A DNA stretch of 64,000 nt from Chloroherpetonaceae bacterium (GTDB taxonomy: Bacteria; Bacteroidota; Chlorobiia; Chlorobiales; Thermochlorobacteraceae): positions 386,178 through 450,177 of the forward strand of contig JANRJQ010000007.1 in assembly GCA_033763895.1 (NCBI GenBank), written 5' to 3'. A program made the position numbers and the translations under genes. Position 1 is the stretch's first letter. Each line of letters begins with the position of its first letter. Shown piece by piece: positions 9,221 to 17,032 of this stretch. The notes under the pieces are model-generated. The model made no database searches. It was not told where the DNA came from and saw only the letters and a list, made by a program, of their open reading frames with translations.

Positions 9221-9656
9221 CAAAAAGTTTGATTCGGTGAATTGAATTACCTGAAAGGTAATATTCATTGGCGTTACTGACGAAAACCCGATAATAAAGA
9301 AGGGTATCGGCATCCGTTCTTGAAGGAAGATTCAGCAGGAACTCTCTGCTAAGCGCAAGTGTATCGCTAAAGGTATCGTAAAAAAGGAGCGCGCCGTTTG
9401 AGAAGTCATCATCACGATCGAGTAATACTGTATAACGAAGTTGGCCAGTAATATCAATGGGAACATTCCATTTTAAGCCCAAAACCGGCGTTGAGTCAGG
9501 AATAACGATGACAGCGCTATCTCTCGGTGAAACAATCGAAAAGTTTGACGATGTTCTTGGCGGTGGCGTAATAATTGGTTGATTGGTCAGAGATTCATCA
9601 CAACCCCAAAGATAAATAACGAGAAATAATGATATAAGTAAAGAGCGATTTCGCAT
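9213..9656 (-). CDS. Putative lipoprotein, unknown function
   Basis: 147 residues. The N terminus SLLISLFLVIYLWGCDES is a lipoprotein signal with a lipobox-like LWGC; Asp follows the Cys. The rest looks like one beta-sandwich (FSIVSPRDSAVIVIPDSTPVLGLKWNVP ... YRVFVSNANEYYLSG), resembling Ig-like or SusE-type N-terminal domains. No SusC/SusD pair is nearby. It is convergent with menA and overlaps its 3' end by 8 bp. A promoter-like element lies at 9686-9716. Confidence 0.75.
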   Translation of the reverse strand: MRNRSLLISLFLVIYLWGCDESLTNQPIITPPPRTSSNFSIVSPRDSAVIVIPDSTPVLGLKWNVPIDITGQLRYTVLLDRDDDFSNGALLFYDTFSDTLALSREFLLNLPSRTDADTLLYYRVFVSNANEYYLSGNSIHRIKLFVK

Positions 9657-9685
9657 AAAAAAAGTCTAATGAATGATCAAGACTG

Positions 9686-9716
9686 CAAATTTAAGGTTTT
9701 CCAATTCCCGAACAAC
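9686..9716 (-). promoter_or_regulatory. Bacteroidota-type promoter for the lipoprotein gene
   Basis: On the minus strand GTTG-N19-TAAATTTG, one mismatch from TTTG-N19..21-TAnnTTTG, 30 bp before the start codon at 9656. Confidence 0.5.
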
Positions 9717-9875
9717 CCTTTCTTTTGCCTTTTCAAAAAATCTCACAGGAATGCAGCGCGTGTTTACTTTAGCAAATCCCTCTTTTGATTATATTGCTTT
9801 ATTAGAATAACCTGATTCATGTTACAATTTCATCTTTCATTTATATACAATCAATCAACAAAACCAAAATTAACA

Positions 9876-10865
9876 ATGAAGGGATATCGTTTCTTAAGTT
9901 TCTTTTTGCTTCTCCTACTTGCTTCTCAACCGATTTTTCTCGGATGTTCAAAAACACCGGAAAAGAAAGTACCGGTGATTGGTTTCATGCAAGCGCTTGA
10001 TGATGAAACCATCGCTCAAGCACAAAAGGGATTTATTTCTGCTTTAGCGGCCAAAGGTTATTCTGATAGCGCGGGTACCGTAAAAATTATGGTTCAAAAT
10101 GCTCAGAATGATCAAATTATTCTTAGCCAAATTGCCGATCAATTCATTGCACAAAAAGTGACTTTGATTGCCGCGAATACCACACTGGCAATGATGATGT
10201 CGGTTAATAAGACAAAGGAAATTCCGATTTTTGTAATGGTTGCACCTGAACCCAAGCTCGCCGAGGTAATGGTGAAAGATGCTTCTGGGAAATTAGTACC
10301 TCCTTCGAATTTAAAGGGTGTTTATGAAACTCTCTTTTACATTGATTCGACAATGCATATTGTCAAGCAAGTGTTTCCAAAGGTTAAGAAAATCGGTACA
10401 ATTTTTAATACTGGTGAAATCAACTCTGAAAATTCTGTCAGACAACTTCGTTTGGTTTGCCAACAAATGGGCATAACCCTTGTTGAACAAGCCATTACCA
10501 CTTCTAACGAATCTCAGCAGGCTGCTCAAGCGCTTCTCAAAGAAAAAATCGAGCTCTTTTTTGCATTGCCTGATAATCTTGTCTTTGCAAGCTTCGAATC
10601 AATTTTAAAAGAAGCTACTGAAAAAAATGTTCCGGTAGTCACATCTGAAGAAGGACTTGTGAAACGCGGCGCATATTTGGCTTACGGAGCTGATTTTTAT
10701 CAATGGGGTTATCAAACGGGCGAAGAAGCCGCGTTATTTTTAGATTCCGGTATGCTTGAAGCCTCTAAACTTACTACGGTGAAAGTTCGGCGACTATCGG
10801 TCAATAAAGAAACTGCACAAAAATTGAATCTTCCGGTTCCTGCCGAGGCAACAATAGTTCCTTAA
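9876..10865 (+). CDS. ABC transporter substrate-binding lipoprotein (ABC_sub_bind / TrpX-like)
   Basis: 329 residues. The lipoprotein signal is FLLLLLASQPIFLGCSK. The mature part shows the periplasmic-binding fold of the TrpX/YtrF-type family: VPVIGFMQALDDETIAQAQKGFISALAAKGY, then QIADQFIAQKVTLIAANTTLAM, IPIFVMVAPEP, KKIGTIFNTGEINS and the C-terminal RRLSVNKETAQKLNLPVP. Homologues bind small molecules such as tryptophan, with a permease and ATPase encoded next to them. Here neither partner is adjacent, and the gene stands alone before a terminator. The start at 9876 gives a proper signal peptide; 9819 would add a non-coding-like stretch. Confidence 0.85.
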   Translation: MKGYRFLSFFLLLLLASQPIFLGCSKTPEKKVPVIGFMQALDDETIAQAQKGFISALAAKGYSDSAGTVKIMVQNAQNDQIILSQIADQFIAQKVTLIAANTTLAMMMSVNKTKEIPIFVMVAPEPKLAEVMVKDASGKLVPPSNLKGVYETLFYIDSTMHIVKQVFPKVKKIGTIFNTGEINSENSVRQLRLVCQQMGITLVEQAITTSNESQQAAQALLKEKIELFFALPDNLVFASFESILKEATEKNVPVVTSEEGLVKRGAYLAYGADFYQWGYQTGEEAALFLDSGMLEASKLTTVKVRRLSVNKETAQKLNLPVPAEATIVP

Positions 10866-10879
10866 TTGTAAAAGAATAA

Positions 10880-10908
10880 AAAAAGGGCGGCAAATTGCCG
10901 CCCTTTTA
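10880..10908. terminator. Bidirectional intrinsic terminator
   Basis: AAAAGGGCGGCAAATTGCCGCCCTTTT: an 8-bp GC-rich stem flanked by A-run and T-run, between the convergent substrate-binding protein gene and ndk, serving both. Confidence 0.9.
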
Positions 10909-10922
10909 ATTTAAGAAAAAAT

Positions 10923-11348
10923 TTACGCGTGTGTTTCAGCAACCTCTTTCATCGGAAAGAAGAACGCACCCTCAATTTTTGCATTTTCAACGGAATCAGA
11001 ACCGTGAATGGCATTTTCACCAACGCTAGAAGCAAACATTTTGCGGATTGTTCCTTCGGCTGCTTTTGCTGGATCAGTTGCCCCAATCAAAGTGCGGAAA
11101 TCGGCCACCGCATTTTCTTTTTGAAGAATCATCGGCACACACGGTCCGGAGGCCATAAATTCAACGAGTTCATTGTAAAAACCTCGCTCTTTGTGTACTT
11201 CATAAAATTTTCCGGCTGAAACTGTCGTTAACCGAGTTAACTTCATCGCAACAATTTTGAAACCGGCTTTTTCAATTTTTTCGATGATTCCGCCGATGTT
11301 GTTCTTTCGAACGCTATCGGGCTTGATAATAGCAAGTGTTTGTTCCAC
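10923..11348 (-). CDS. ndk: Nucleoside diphosphate kinase
   Basis: 141 residues, full length for the family. It begins [13 protein letters not shown], and the active site is NAIHGSDS with the phospho-acceptor His at residue 115. It balances NTP pools by moving the gamma-phosphate between nucleotides. It stands as a single gene, ended by the terminator at 10880-10908 and divergent from the dipeptidase gene. Confidence 0.97.
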   Translation of the reverse strand: MEQTLAIIKPDSVRKNNIGGIIEKIEKAGFKIVAMKLTRLTTVSAGKFYEVHKERGFYNELVEFMASGPCVPMILQKENAVADFRTLIGATDPAKAAEGTIRKMFASSVGENAIHGSDSVENAKIEGAFFFPMKEVAETHA

Positions 11349-11401
11349 TGTATTTGTGAGTTTATGTGAATTTGAACCTAATAATATTGACGCGCGAATT
11401 T

Positions 11402-12121
11402 ATGAAATCAACCCAATTTGAGAAAACCTTTGATAGGAATTCTTTCTTTGTTTCGCACCGATTCGTATTTTTCTTTTTAGCACCTTATTTCATCATTATG
11501 GTGAATGATTGCTTTAACAGAACTTTCGCTCCTGAATCAAAAATTATGGTAACTCTCTCGCAATCCCTTTCTGATACTGGTTTTGTGGATTTACAAAGTG
11601 TTATTTCCGAAGCAATTTTTGATATTCGTTACGCCTCGGAGAATAACTTTATGAAAAAAAAGGTTTACCCTGAGGCTCGGTGTGTTTTAAGAAAAAAAGT
11701 TGCTGAAAGACTCAAACGGGTAAGCGATAAACTTATTCTTAAAGGGTATCGATTAAAAATCTTTGATGCTTACCGTCCACTTTCTGTGCAATGGAAATTG
11801 TGGGAAGTTGTACCTGACCCACGCTTTGTTGCCGATCCTCGAAAAGGTTCAAAACATAATCGTGGTGCCGCGGTTGACCTTACCCTAACAGATTTAGACG
11901 GGAATGAATTACAAATGCCAACCGCGTATGATGAGTTTATCGATGCCGCACGAAGTGACTATCGAAATCTTCCCGAAAAGGTTCTTGCCAATCGCACGAT
12001 TTTGCATGATGCAATGAAAAGTGAAGGATTTATTCCAAACCCCTCTGAATGGTGGCATTTTGATTCGCCCGATTGGAAGACTTATTCAATCTCAGATGTT
12101 CCGTTTTCTAAAATAAAGTAA
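11402..12121 (+). CDS. D-alanyl-D-alanine dipeptidase (VanX/DdpX family, M15D)
   Basis: About 239 residues. The zinc-site motifs are SKHNRGAAVDLTL (SxHxxGxAxD) and EWWHFD (ExxWH), and the arginine loop is FDAYRPLSVQWKLWE, all typical of M15D peptidases. The family splits D-Ala-D-Ala, in most bacteria for peptidoglycan dipeptide recycling. The N terminus carries a hydrophobic stretch (FVFFFLAPYFIIM), perhaps a signal or anchor, so the enzyme may act in the periplasm. An ATG at 11366 is possible. It lies 29 bp before the DUF4032 gene on the same strand. There is no VanA/VanH neighbour, so a resistance role is not suggested. Confidence 0.88.
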   Translation: MKSTQFEKTFDRNSFFVSHRFVFFFLAPYFIIMVNDCFNRTFAPESKIMVTLSQSLSDTGFVDLQSVISEAIFDIRYASENNFMKKKVYPEARCVLRKKVAERLKRVSDKLILKGYRLKIFDAYRPLSVQWKLWEVVPDPRFVADPRKGSKHNRGAAVDLTLTDLDGNELQMPTAYDEFIDAARSDYRNLPEKVLANRTILHDAMKSEGFIPNPSEWWHFDSPDWKTYSISDVPFSKIK

Positions 12122-12150
12122 CTAAGAAACTTTTCTTTGTCACACGGTTT

Positions 12151-13395
12151 GTGAAATTAACCTACGATTTACCCGATCACTATTTATCTGAACTCTCTGA
12201 CTTCCCTTTTGAATCAAATCTCGAAGATTGGGAAGCTTTTGGGGTTCAAACACTTTCGATTCGAAAAGGGAATTCACGGCATCCGGTTATTTTTGTTAAG
12301 GCTCCTCATTCCGAAAAAACTCAAGCCTATGCGATTAAGGAAACAACGCCGGCATTAGCTTACAAGGAGTGGAAAAATTACATCAAACTCAAAGAACTTG
12401 AAATTGAAACCCTCACTCCAGTTGGCGTTGTGGTTCGTGAGGATGAAGAGATTGCGGTTGAGACACCGGTCGGGGTGATGTATGAAAAGAACGAAGTCGC
12501 TTATTTGATCACGCTTTTGGAAGAAACGGTATTGCCGGAGTCATATCTTTTCAGTTACCGTTTGGCAAGAGGCGCCAGAATTGAAATCTTTAATGCTATT
12601 TCTGAACTTTTTGCAAATTGTCACGCCAAAGGAGTTCATTGGGGAGATGCCTCACTCGAAAATGTTTTGGTCAAATTTAAGCGTGAAGAATACACCTTAG
12701 GAAAAAAGCGGCGACTCACAGCCATTTTAAGTGATACTGAAACCACCGAAATCCATCCTTCCCTCTCGCTTCGATCTCGAGAAAGTGACATTGAATTTTT
12801 TTTCGAATCAATGCTTTGGCTTGATGAAGAGTTTACCAAACGAGGGATTCCAAGAGACCGAAGCATAACTTCCGAGGACATTGAATACTTGAAAAACCGT
12901 TACAATTTTCTCTATTCAATTTTTGAAGCACATAAAGCATTTGATAAACTCACGTCATTTCGCTCGGAGCGGCATTTTGGAAAATTTCGAAGCCTTTCCC
13001 ACCCTAAAGTATTGCTCAAACATCTTGAGGAACATAAATGGTATCTCTCGGAACGCGCCAAAAAGGAAGTCACCTTGCGAGAGGCGACGATTGATTGGTA
13101 TGTCAAATTGTTTTTGCCGCTCAGAGAAACTCTTTCACAAAGTCGCTTTGCAACTTTTTTCCCGGATAAAACAGAACTTGAACTTTACATTGAGATTATG
13201 GAAAACAAGTATTATCTGAGTGAAAAAAAGGGCAAGGATATAGGCTTAAGCGCCGCAATGCAAGATTATTGCAACCGCTTTGGCGTCGAAAAGGACTTTA
13301 TTTCGGTCATGAAGCGAATGTTTAAAGATTTGATTTCAATCACAAAAGATTATTCAAGTTTACCTATGACATCGCTTCAAGATAAAGGTGCCTGA
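12151..13395 (+). CDS. DUF4032-type kinase-like protein
   Basis: 414 residues, GTG start. The N-terminal half looks like a protein-kinase/lipopolysaccharide-kinase fold: AYAIKETTPALAYKEWKNYIKL (Lys and Glu of the N lobe), SELFANCHAKGVHWGDASLENVLVKF (catalytic-loop type H-x-D-xxxxN), and AILSDTETTEIHPSL (a DxE/T metal loop). The C-terminal half is helical and unrecognised. This arrangement matches DUF4032 proteins as I remember them; the assignment is from motif reading, not a search. The substrate is unknown. It sits between the dipeptidase and a membrane-anchored GrpE-like protein on one strand, with short gaps, so the three may be one transcript. Confidence 0.65.
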   Translation: MKLTYDLPDHYLSELSDFPFESNLEDWEAFGVQTLSIRKGNSRHPVIFVKAPHSEKTQAYAIKETTPALAYKEWKNYIKLKELEIETLTPVGVVVREDEEIAVETPVGVMYEKNEVAYLITLLEETVLPESYLFSYRLARGARIEIFNAISELFANCHAKGVHWGDASLENVLVKFKREEYTLGKKRRLTAILSDTETTEIHPSLSLRSRESDIEFFFESMLWLDEEFTKRGIPRDRSITSEDIEYLKNRYNFLYSIFEAHKAFDKLTSFRSERHFGKFRSLSHPKVLLKHLEEHKWYLSERAKKEVTLREATIDWYVKLFLPLRETLSQSRFATFFPDKTELELYIEIMENKYYLSEKKGKDIGLSAAMQDYCNRFGVEKDFISVMKRMFKDLISITKDYSSLPMTSLQDKGA

Positions 13396-13459
13396 AATTT
13401 TTGTATCTTTAAAGCTATTATTTTGCAATCCGGCAAATCGCTACAATCTTCAAAACAAA

Positions 13460-14914
13460 ATGAAATTCGCTTTTTCACTTTTTCTTCTTTTTTTCTTTTT
13501 TCTTCAAGTTGACGCGCAAACGCCAATTACAAAGCCCGAAGCAAAAACGATTTGTTTTTACTTGAAACCAATCTCGGAGGATTCGCTTTTAATACGAATC
13601 GTTCAAAGTGGAATGGTTGAAAATGAAAAGATGTCGCGTAATTTGTTGATTACAATGCCTTCACGCTCTGAATTGTATATCGATTATTACAATCTACCTC
13701 CCCGAGACAAACCCAAAAATGATGCCATCCGCCTTGAAGATGTTTATCAACATATTGGGGCACACTTTTCAACCTTTTCTAAAGATAAACTGAATACGAT
13801 TGTAGGATATAGAAACTTGATTGAAGTAATCCGAAGCCAAAGCACAACTTTATTTAAGTCTATCAAACTCACATCATTCGGAATTCCTGACCTAGTTTAT
13901 GTTTTTAATTTTGAACTTGCCCTTGAAAACGACGCGCTTCTGCGTGACCCGAACACGCCCGAATCCGTGGCTCTTTATAATTTCATGACAAAGCAATGGA
14001 TTGCAGAAACTGCTCAACCTGACTATACAAGGAAGTTACGATCAGCAAAATTTGAAGGTTTTATTCAGCAATCATTCATTTCAGGGTTAACAAAAGTTTC
14101 GGACAATGCAAAGCTTTCTTCAAGCGATCAAAAGTTAATTGAAACGGCTAATCTTAGGGCTCTTTATGCACTTGGAGGAGTTGGGCTCTTGCTTATTTTC
14201 TGTCTGTTTTTGCTCTTTAACGCGGGAATCAACATTCGAAAACTGAAAAAAACATTGGAACGTGTTGAGGGGAAACTTCGCGTAATGGACAATAAACTTG
14301 AAAAGCCATTTTATCAATCCACAGAAGTTGAATCTAAGCGAGACTTCAAGATTAACAAATCGATTGATGATTTATTAATTCGAATCAGAAAATTAGAATT
14401 GGGTTCAAATTATCAGCCTTTTGACAGTCAATCGATTAATTTCATTAATCCACTTGCTGCTAAAATTGCTGAATTAAACACTCGCTATAAATTAGAGTGG
14501 TCAAAGCCGAGTGCTTTCGAAAGTGCTGATATTTCAATGAAGCTTGCGTTTTATCTTGATGAATTCACTTCTCTTTTAAGCGAATTAGAAGCGGGTGTTT
14601 CTCCCAAAAGTTTTGTTCCTCAAGTTGTCTTTCAGCACATTGATCGAATTGATGCCCTTTTTCAGACAGACATTGATTCTACATTGAACACCCCAGAACA
14701 GGTTCTTCGGTATATCAAAGAGTTATGCGAAATTTTGGCTATTCGGCAAATTGAAATTATTCCGAGAAATACCGCTTTCAATAATGAAATTCATGAGAAA
14801 GCGGGGGCGATGTTAAAAACTGCTTTTGCTCCGAATACGATTATTAAAGTGTTACAACGCGGGTTAGTTCATGAAAACTATATTCGTAAATCGAAAGTCG
14901 TTAAGGCAGAATAA
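13460..14914 (+). CDS. Membrane-anchored protein with GrpE-like C-terminal domain
   Basis: 484 residues. The Sec signal is MKFAFSLFLLFFFFLQVDAQ; an extracytoplasmic domain of about 210 residues follows, with no recognised family; one membrane helix lies at about 234-256 (YALGGVGLLLIFCLFLLFNAG); then comes a basic coiled coil (NIRKLKKTLERVEGKLRVMDNKLEK) and a cytoplasmic domain. The last 50 residues (ILAIRQIEIIPRNTAFNNEIHEKAG ... VLQRGLVHENYIRKSKVVKAE) follow the GrpE beta-domain plan of [I/V]EV.P..G..F[D/N]..xHEA... V.QRGY...+..+R.A.V. That likeness is my reading and would make it a membrane-tethered DnaK exchange-factor-like protein. No DnaK gene is near. The start at 13460 gives the signal peptide; an upstream ATG at 13388 overlaps the previous gene. 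Confidence 0.6.
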   Translation: MKFAFSLFLLFFFFLQVDAQTPITKPEAKTICFYLKPISEDSLLIRIVQSGMVENEKMSRNLLITMPSRSELYIDYYNLPPRDKPKNDAIRLEDVYQHIGAHFSTFSKDKLNTIVGYRNLIEVIRSQSTTLFKSIKLTSFGIPDLVYVFNFELALENDALLRDPNTPESVALYNFMTKQWIAETAQPDYTRKLRSAKFEGFIQQSFISGLTKVSDNAKLSSSDQKLIETANLRALYALGGVGLLLIFCLFLLFNAGINIRKLKKTLERVEGKLRVMDNKLEKPFYQSTEVESKRDFKINKSIDDLLIRIRKLELGSNYQPFDSQSINFINPLAAKIAELNTRYKLEWSKPSAFESADISMKLAFYLDEFTSLLSELEAGVSPKSFVPQVVFQHIDRIDALFQTDIDSTLNTPEQVLRYIKELCEILAIRQIEIIPRNTAFNNEIHEKAGAMLKTAFAPNTIIKVLQRGLVHENYIRKSKVVKAE

Positions 14915-14965
14915 AGAAAAATTCTTTTCCGTTTCTGTTGCTTTTGATCAAAAATTAAGTTTATT

Positions 14966-15004
14966 GAAAAAGTACCATATCCGTTAGGATAGAGGTACTT
15001 TTTC
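14966..15004. terminator. Hairpin terminator between convergent genes
   Basis: GAAAAAGTACC and GGTACTTTTTC form an 11-bp stem with an inner ATATCC/GGATA pairing; A- and T-runs make it work in both directions. It overlaps the last codons of the CPBP gene. Confidence 0.75.
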
Positions 15005-16084
15005 ACTTTCAATCTTCATCGCTCGCCAAATCAGTACAGTTAGAAGTAAAGAAATCAGTGCAGACCCAATTGCAAGTGGAGATTCTATATCAGGCGTCAG
15101 GGAGTTTATTTGACTCGCCATTTCATCTGAAAGTCCAAACGATTCCGGATTTTTGGACAGCGCGAGCATCGTTACCGAAAACCAATTATTCGCGAAATGC
15201 GCTAACGCGGCGGGATAAACTGAACCAGAATATTGACGAACAAGTGCCAAATAAATCCCTAATCCGATTAGAGGAAAAAGTTCGAGTGGATTAAGATGGT
15301 AGATACCAAAAATAATTCCGGTTAAAATGGCTGCAGTTTGTGGATGCAGAACTCTTAAAAAATTTCGTTGAACAAATCCCCTAAAAAGTAGTTCCTCTGC
15401 AATTGCCGGTGTAATTGAAATCACGGCTACCACAACCAGATATTCGGCGAATGAATAAGAAGTAGCAATATTTTCAATCTGGGTTCGAAAAACGGAACGC
15501 AACGATTGAATGTCTTCTTGATCAATGATACCAAACCCATCTAAAGCAACAAACTGCAAGTCGTTGAAATAACTCAGGATGGGGTTCAAAGCTAAAATTC
15601 CAAAAAATGCATAGAAATACATTTTTCCTGAAACAGGAGGCGTTAAGCCTAAAAAGGCTTTATGTTCCTGACTAAGTAAGCCTTTTGTATTTGAATGTAA
15701 TTTCGTGAAATAAAATACCGGAAGCAGAATAAAAAGAAATTGACTTCCACTTTGAATTAATCGAATTAACTCAACATTGCTTGTAATTAACTCATTGAAA
15801 CTGTGAATTAATACCTGAGGGTCTTCACCTTCTGCCACTTTTGGAACCAATATGGCCATCACCATAATCAATCCGCCTAAAAATTGATAAGTCACAAAAA
15901 TAAAAACCAAAACAATAAAATTAGCTACCAAAGGTGAAAAGCCGTGTTGTTCAAACCAACCGTTTAAACGTGTTTCGTTGAAAACATAAAGTTCGGGCGT
16001 ATTTTCTTTAGGGGAAGCAACAAAATTATTTTCAGGCGAATCTGATTCAGGGGTAGAATTTGATGAATTTTGCACTGAGTTCAT
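14984..16084 (-). CDS. CPBP family intramembrane metalloprotease
   Basis: 366 residues with about eight hydrophobic segments. The CPBP (Abi/CAAX) motifs are present: EELLFRGFVQRNFL (EExxxR), FGIYHLNPLELFPLIGLGIYLA (His motif) and AALAHFANNWFSV (HxxxN). The family cleaves or handles membrane substrates; some process prenylated or bacteriocin-like peptides, and the substrate here is unknown. The N-terminal 45 residues are polar and Asn/Ser/Pro-rich. It is 5 bp upstream of the MBL gene's stop on the same strand (MBL is transcribed first), suggesting co-transcription. Confidence 0.9.
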   Translation of the reverse strand: MNSVQNSSNSTPESDSPENNFVASPKENTPELYVFNETRLNGWFEQHGFSPLVANFIVLVFIFVTYQFLGGLIMVMAILVPKVAEGEDPQVLIHSFNELITSNVELIRLIQSGSQFLFILLPVFYFTKLHSNTKGLLSQEHKAFLGLTPPVSGKMYFYAFFGILALNPILSYFNDLQFVALDGFGIIDQEDIQSLRSVFRTQIENIATSYSFAEYLVVVAVISITPAIAEELLFRGFVQRNFLRVLHPQTAAILTGIIFGIYHLNPLELFPLIGLGIYLALVRQYSGSVYPAALAHFANNWFSVTMLALSKNPESFGLSDEMASQINSLTPDIESPLAIGSALISLLLTVLIWRAMKIESEKVPLS

Positions 16085-16089
16085 TTCTT

Positions 16090-16938
16090 TTAATTTACCG
16101 CGAATGAATAATGTTTATTTGAAATAATTCCCTTTTCTGATTTTACCACAGTTGCGGCTTCTTTTATCGGCTCATGCTCAAAAAAGAGCACCCATCCTTC
16201 ATCAGCAGCTTGCTCTAATAGCTTTTTTTTCTCTTCCATAATTTCAAGCGGGTAAAGATCGTATCCCATCACCCAAGGCAGTGGAATATGAGCGTGTGTA
16301 GGAATAACATCCCCGCAATATAAAAGTGAGTTTTTCTCATCGGTAACTTTTACGAGCTGTTGAGCCCTAGTATGTGCTTCAGAACGAATCAAATGAACGC
16401 CCTCGAAAAGTTCAAACTCTCCGGAAGTAAATTTTAGTATACCTATTTCCATCAATGGGAGAAAATTTTCCTTCAAATAACTTGCTTTCTCTCTTGCGTT
16501 CGGGTTTAATGCCCATTTGTAGTTGTCTTCTTGAACATAATAGGTGGCGTTTGGAAAAGTGGGTACAAGTGAACCTTGTTCATTCCTTTTTACGGCTCCG
16601 CCTGCATGATCAAAATGCAAATGGGTTAAAATCACGTCGGTAATATCAGCGGGTGAAATCCCGTGAGATTTAAGATTCAATTCAAGAAAAGATTCAGAAA
16701 CCTTAAACATCTCTCTGAATTTAGGCTCCCATTTTTGTCCCATCCCGGTATCGACGAGAATGTTTTTCCCGTTTCCCGAAATGAGCAAGGCACGAGCAGC
16801 CATATCAATTCGATTTTTTTCATCAGGAGGAATTGCCTTTTCCCATAGTACTTTTGGGACAGTACCGAACATCGCCCCACCATCAAGTGCAAAATTTTCG
16901 CAAAGAATAGGCGAGAGCGTATAGCCTTTAATTTTCAT
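16090..16938 (-). CDS. MBL-fold metallo-hydrolase
   Basis: 282 residues. The metal motif THLHFDHAGG is at residues 105-114, preceded by ILVDTGMG, and followed by RSEAHTRAQQLV and LLYCGDVIPTHAHIPLP, with FFEHEP near the end. This is the plan of metallo-beta-lactamase-fold hydrolases such as lactonase-like enzymes. The substrate is not predictable. The frame is open upstream to 17406, but that part is antisense-like extension over the helicase gene; the ATG at 16938 gives the normal family N terminus (MKIKGYTLSPI). Confidence 0.88.
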   Translation of the reverse strand: MKIKGYTLSPILCENFALDGGAMFGTVPKVLWEKAIPPDEKNRIDMAARALLISGNGKNILVDTGMGQKWEPKFREMFKVSESFLELNLKSHGISPADITDVILTHLHFDHAGGAVKRNEQGSLVPTFPNATYYVQEDNYKWALNPNAREKASYLKENFLPLMEIGILKFTSGEFELFEGVHLIRSEAHTRAQQLVKVTDEKNSLLYCGDVIPTHAHIPLPWVMGYDLYPLEIMEEKKKLLEQAADEGWVLFFEHEPIKEAATVVKSEKGIISNKHYSFAVN

Positions 16939-16984
16939 AGAACAATCGATTGGTTGAAATGATAACTTTGCTAAACTCTGGCAT

Positions 16985-17022
16985 AATAAAAAAAGGCGTT
17001 GAGTTTTCAATTCAACGCCTTT
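16985..17022 (-). terminator. Terminator of the DEAD-box helicase gene
   Basis: On the minus strand AAAGGCGTTGA...TCAACGCCTTT (11 bp) followed by a T-run, 11 bp after the helicase stop. It isolates the helicase from the MBL gene. Confidence 0.9.
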
Positions 17023-17032
17023 GAGAGCAAAA

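Noticed and set aside
11402-12121. Vancomycin resistance by the VanX-like gene
   Set aside because: No VanA/VanH or regulator genes nearby; the family is common in dipeptide recycling.
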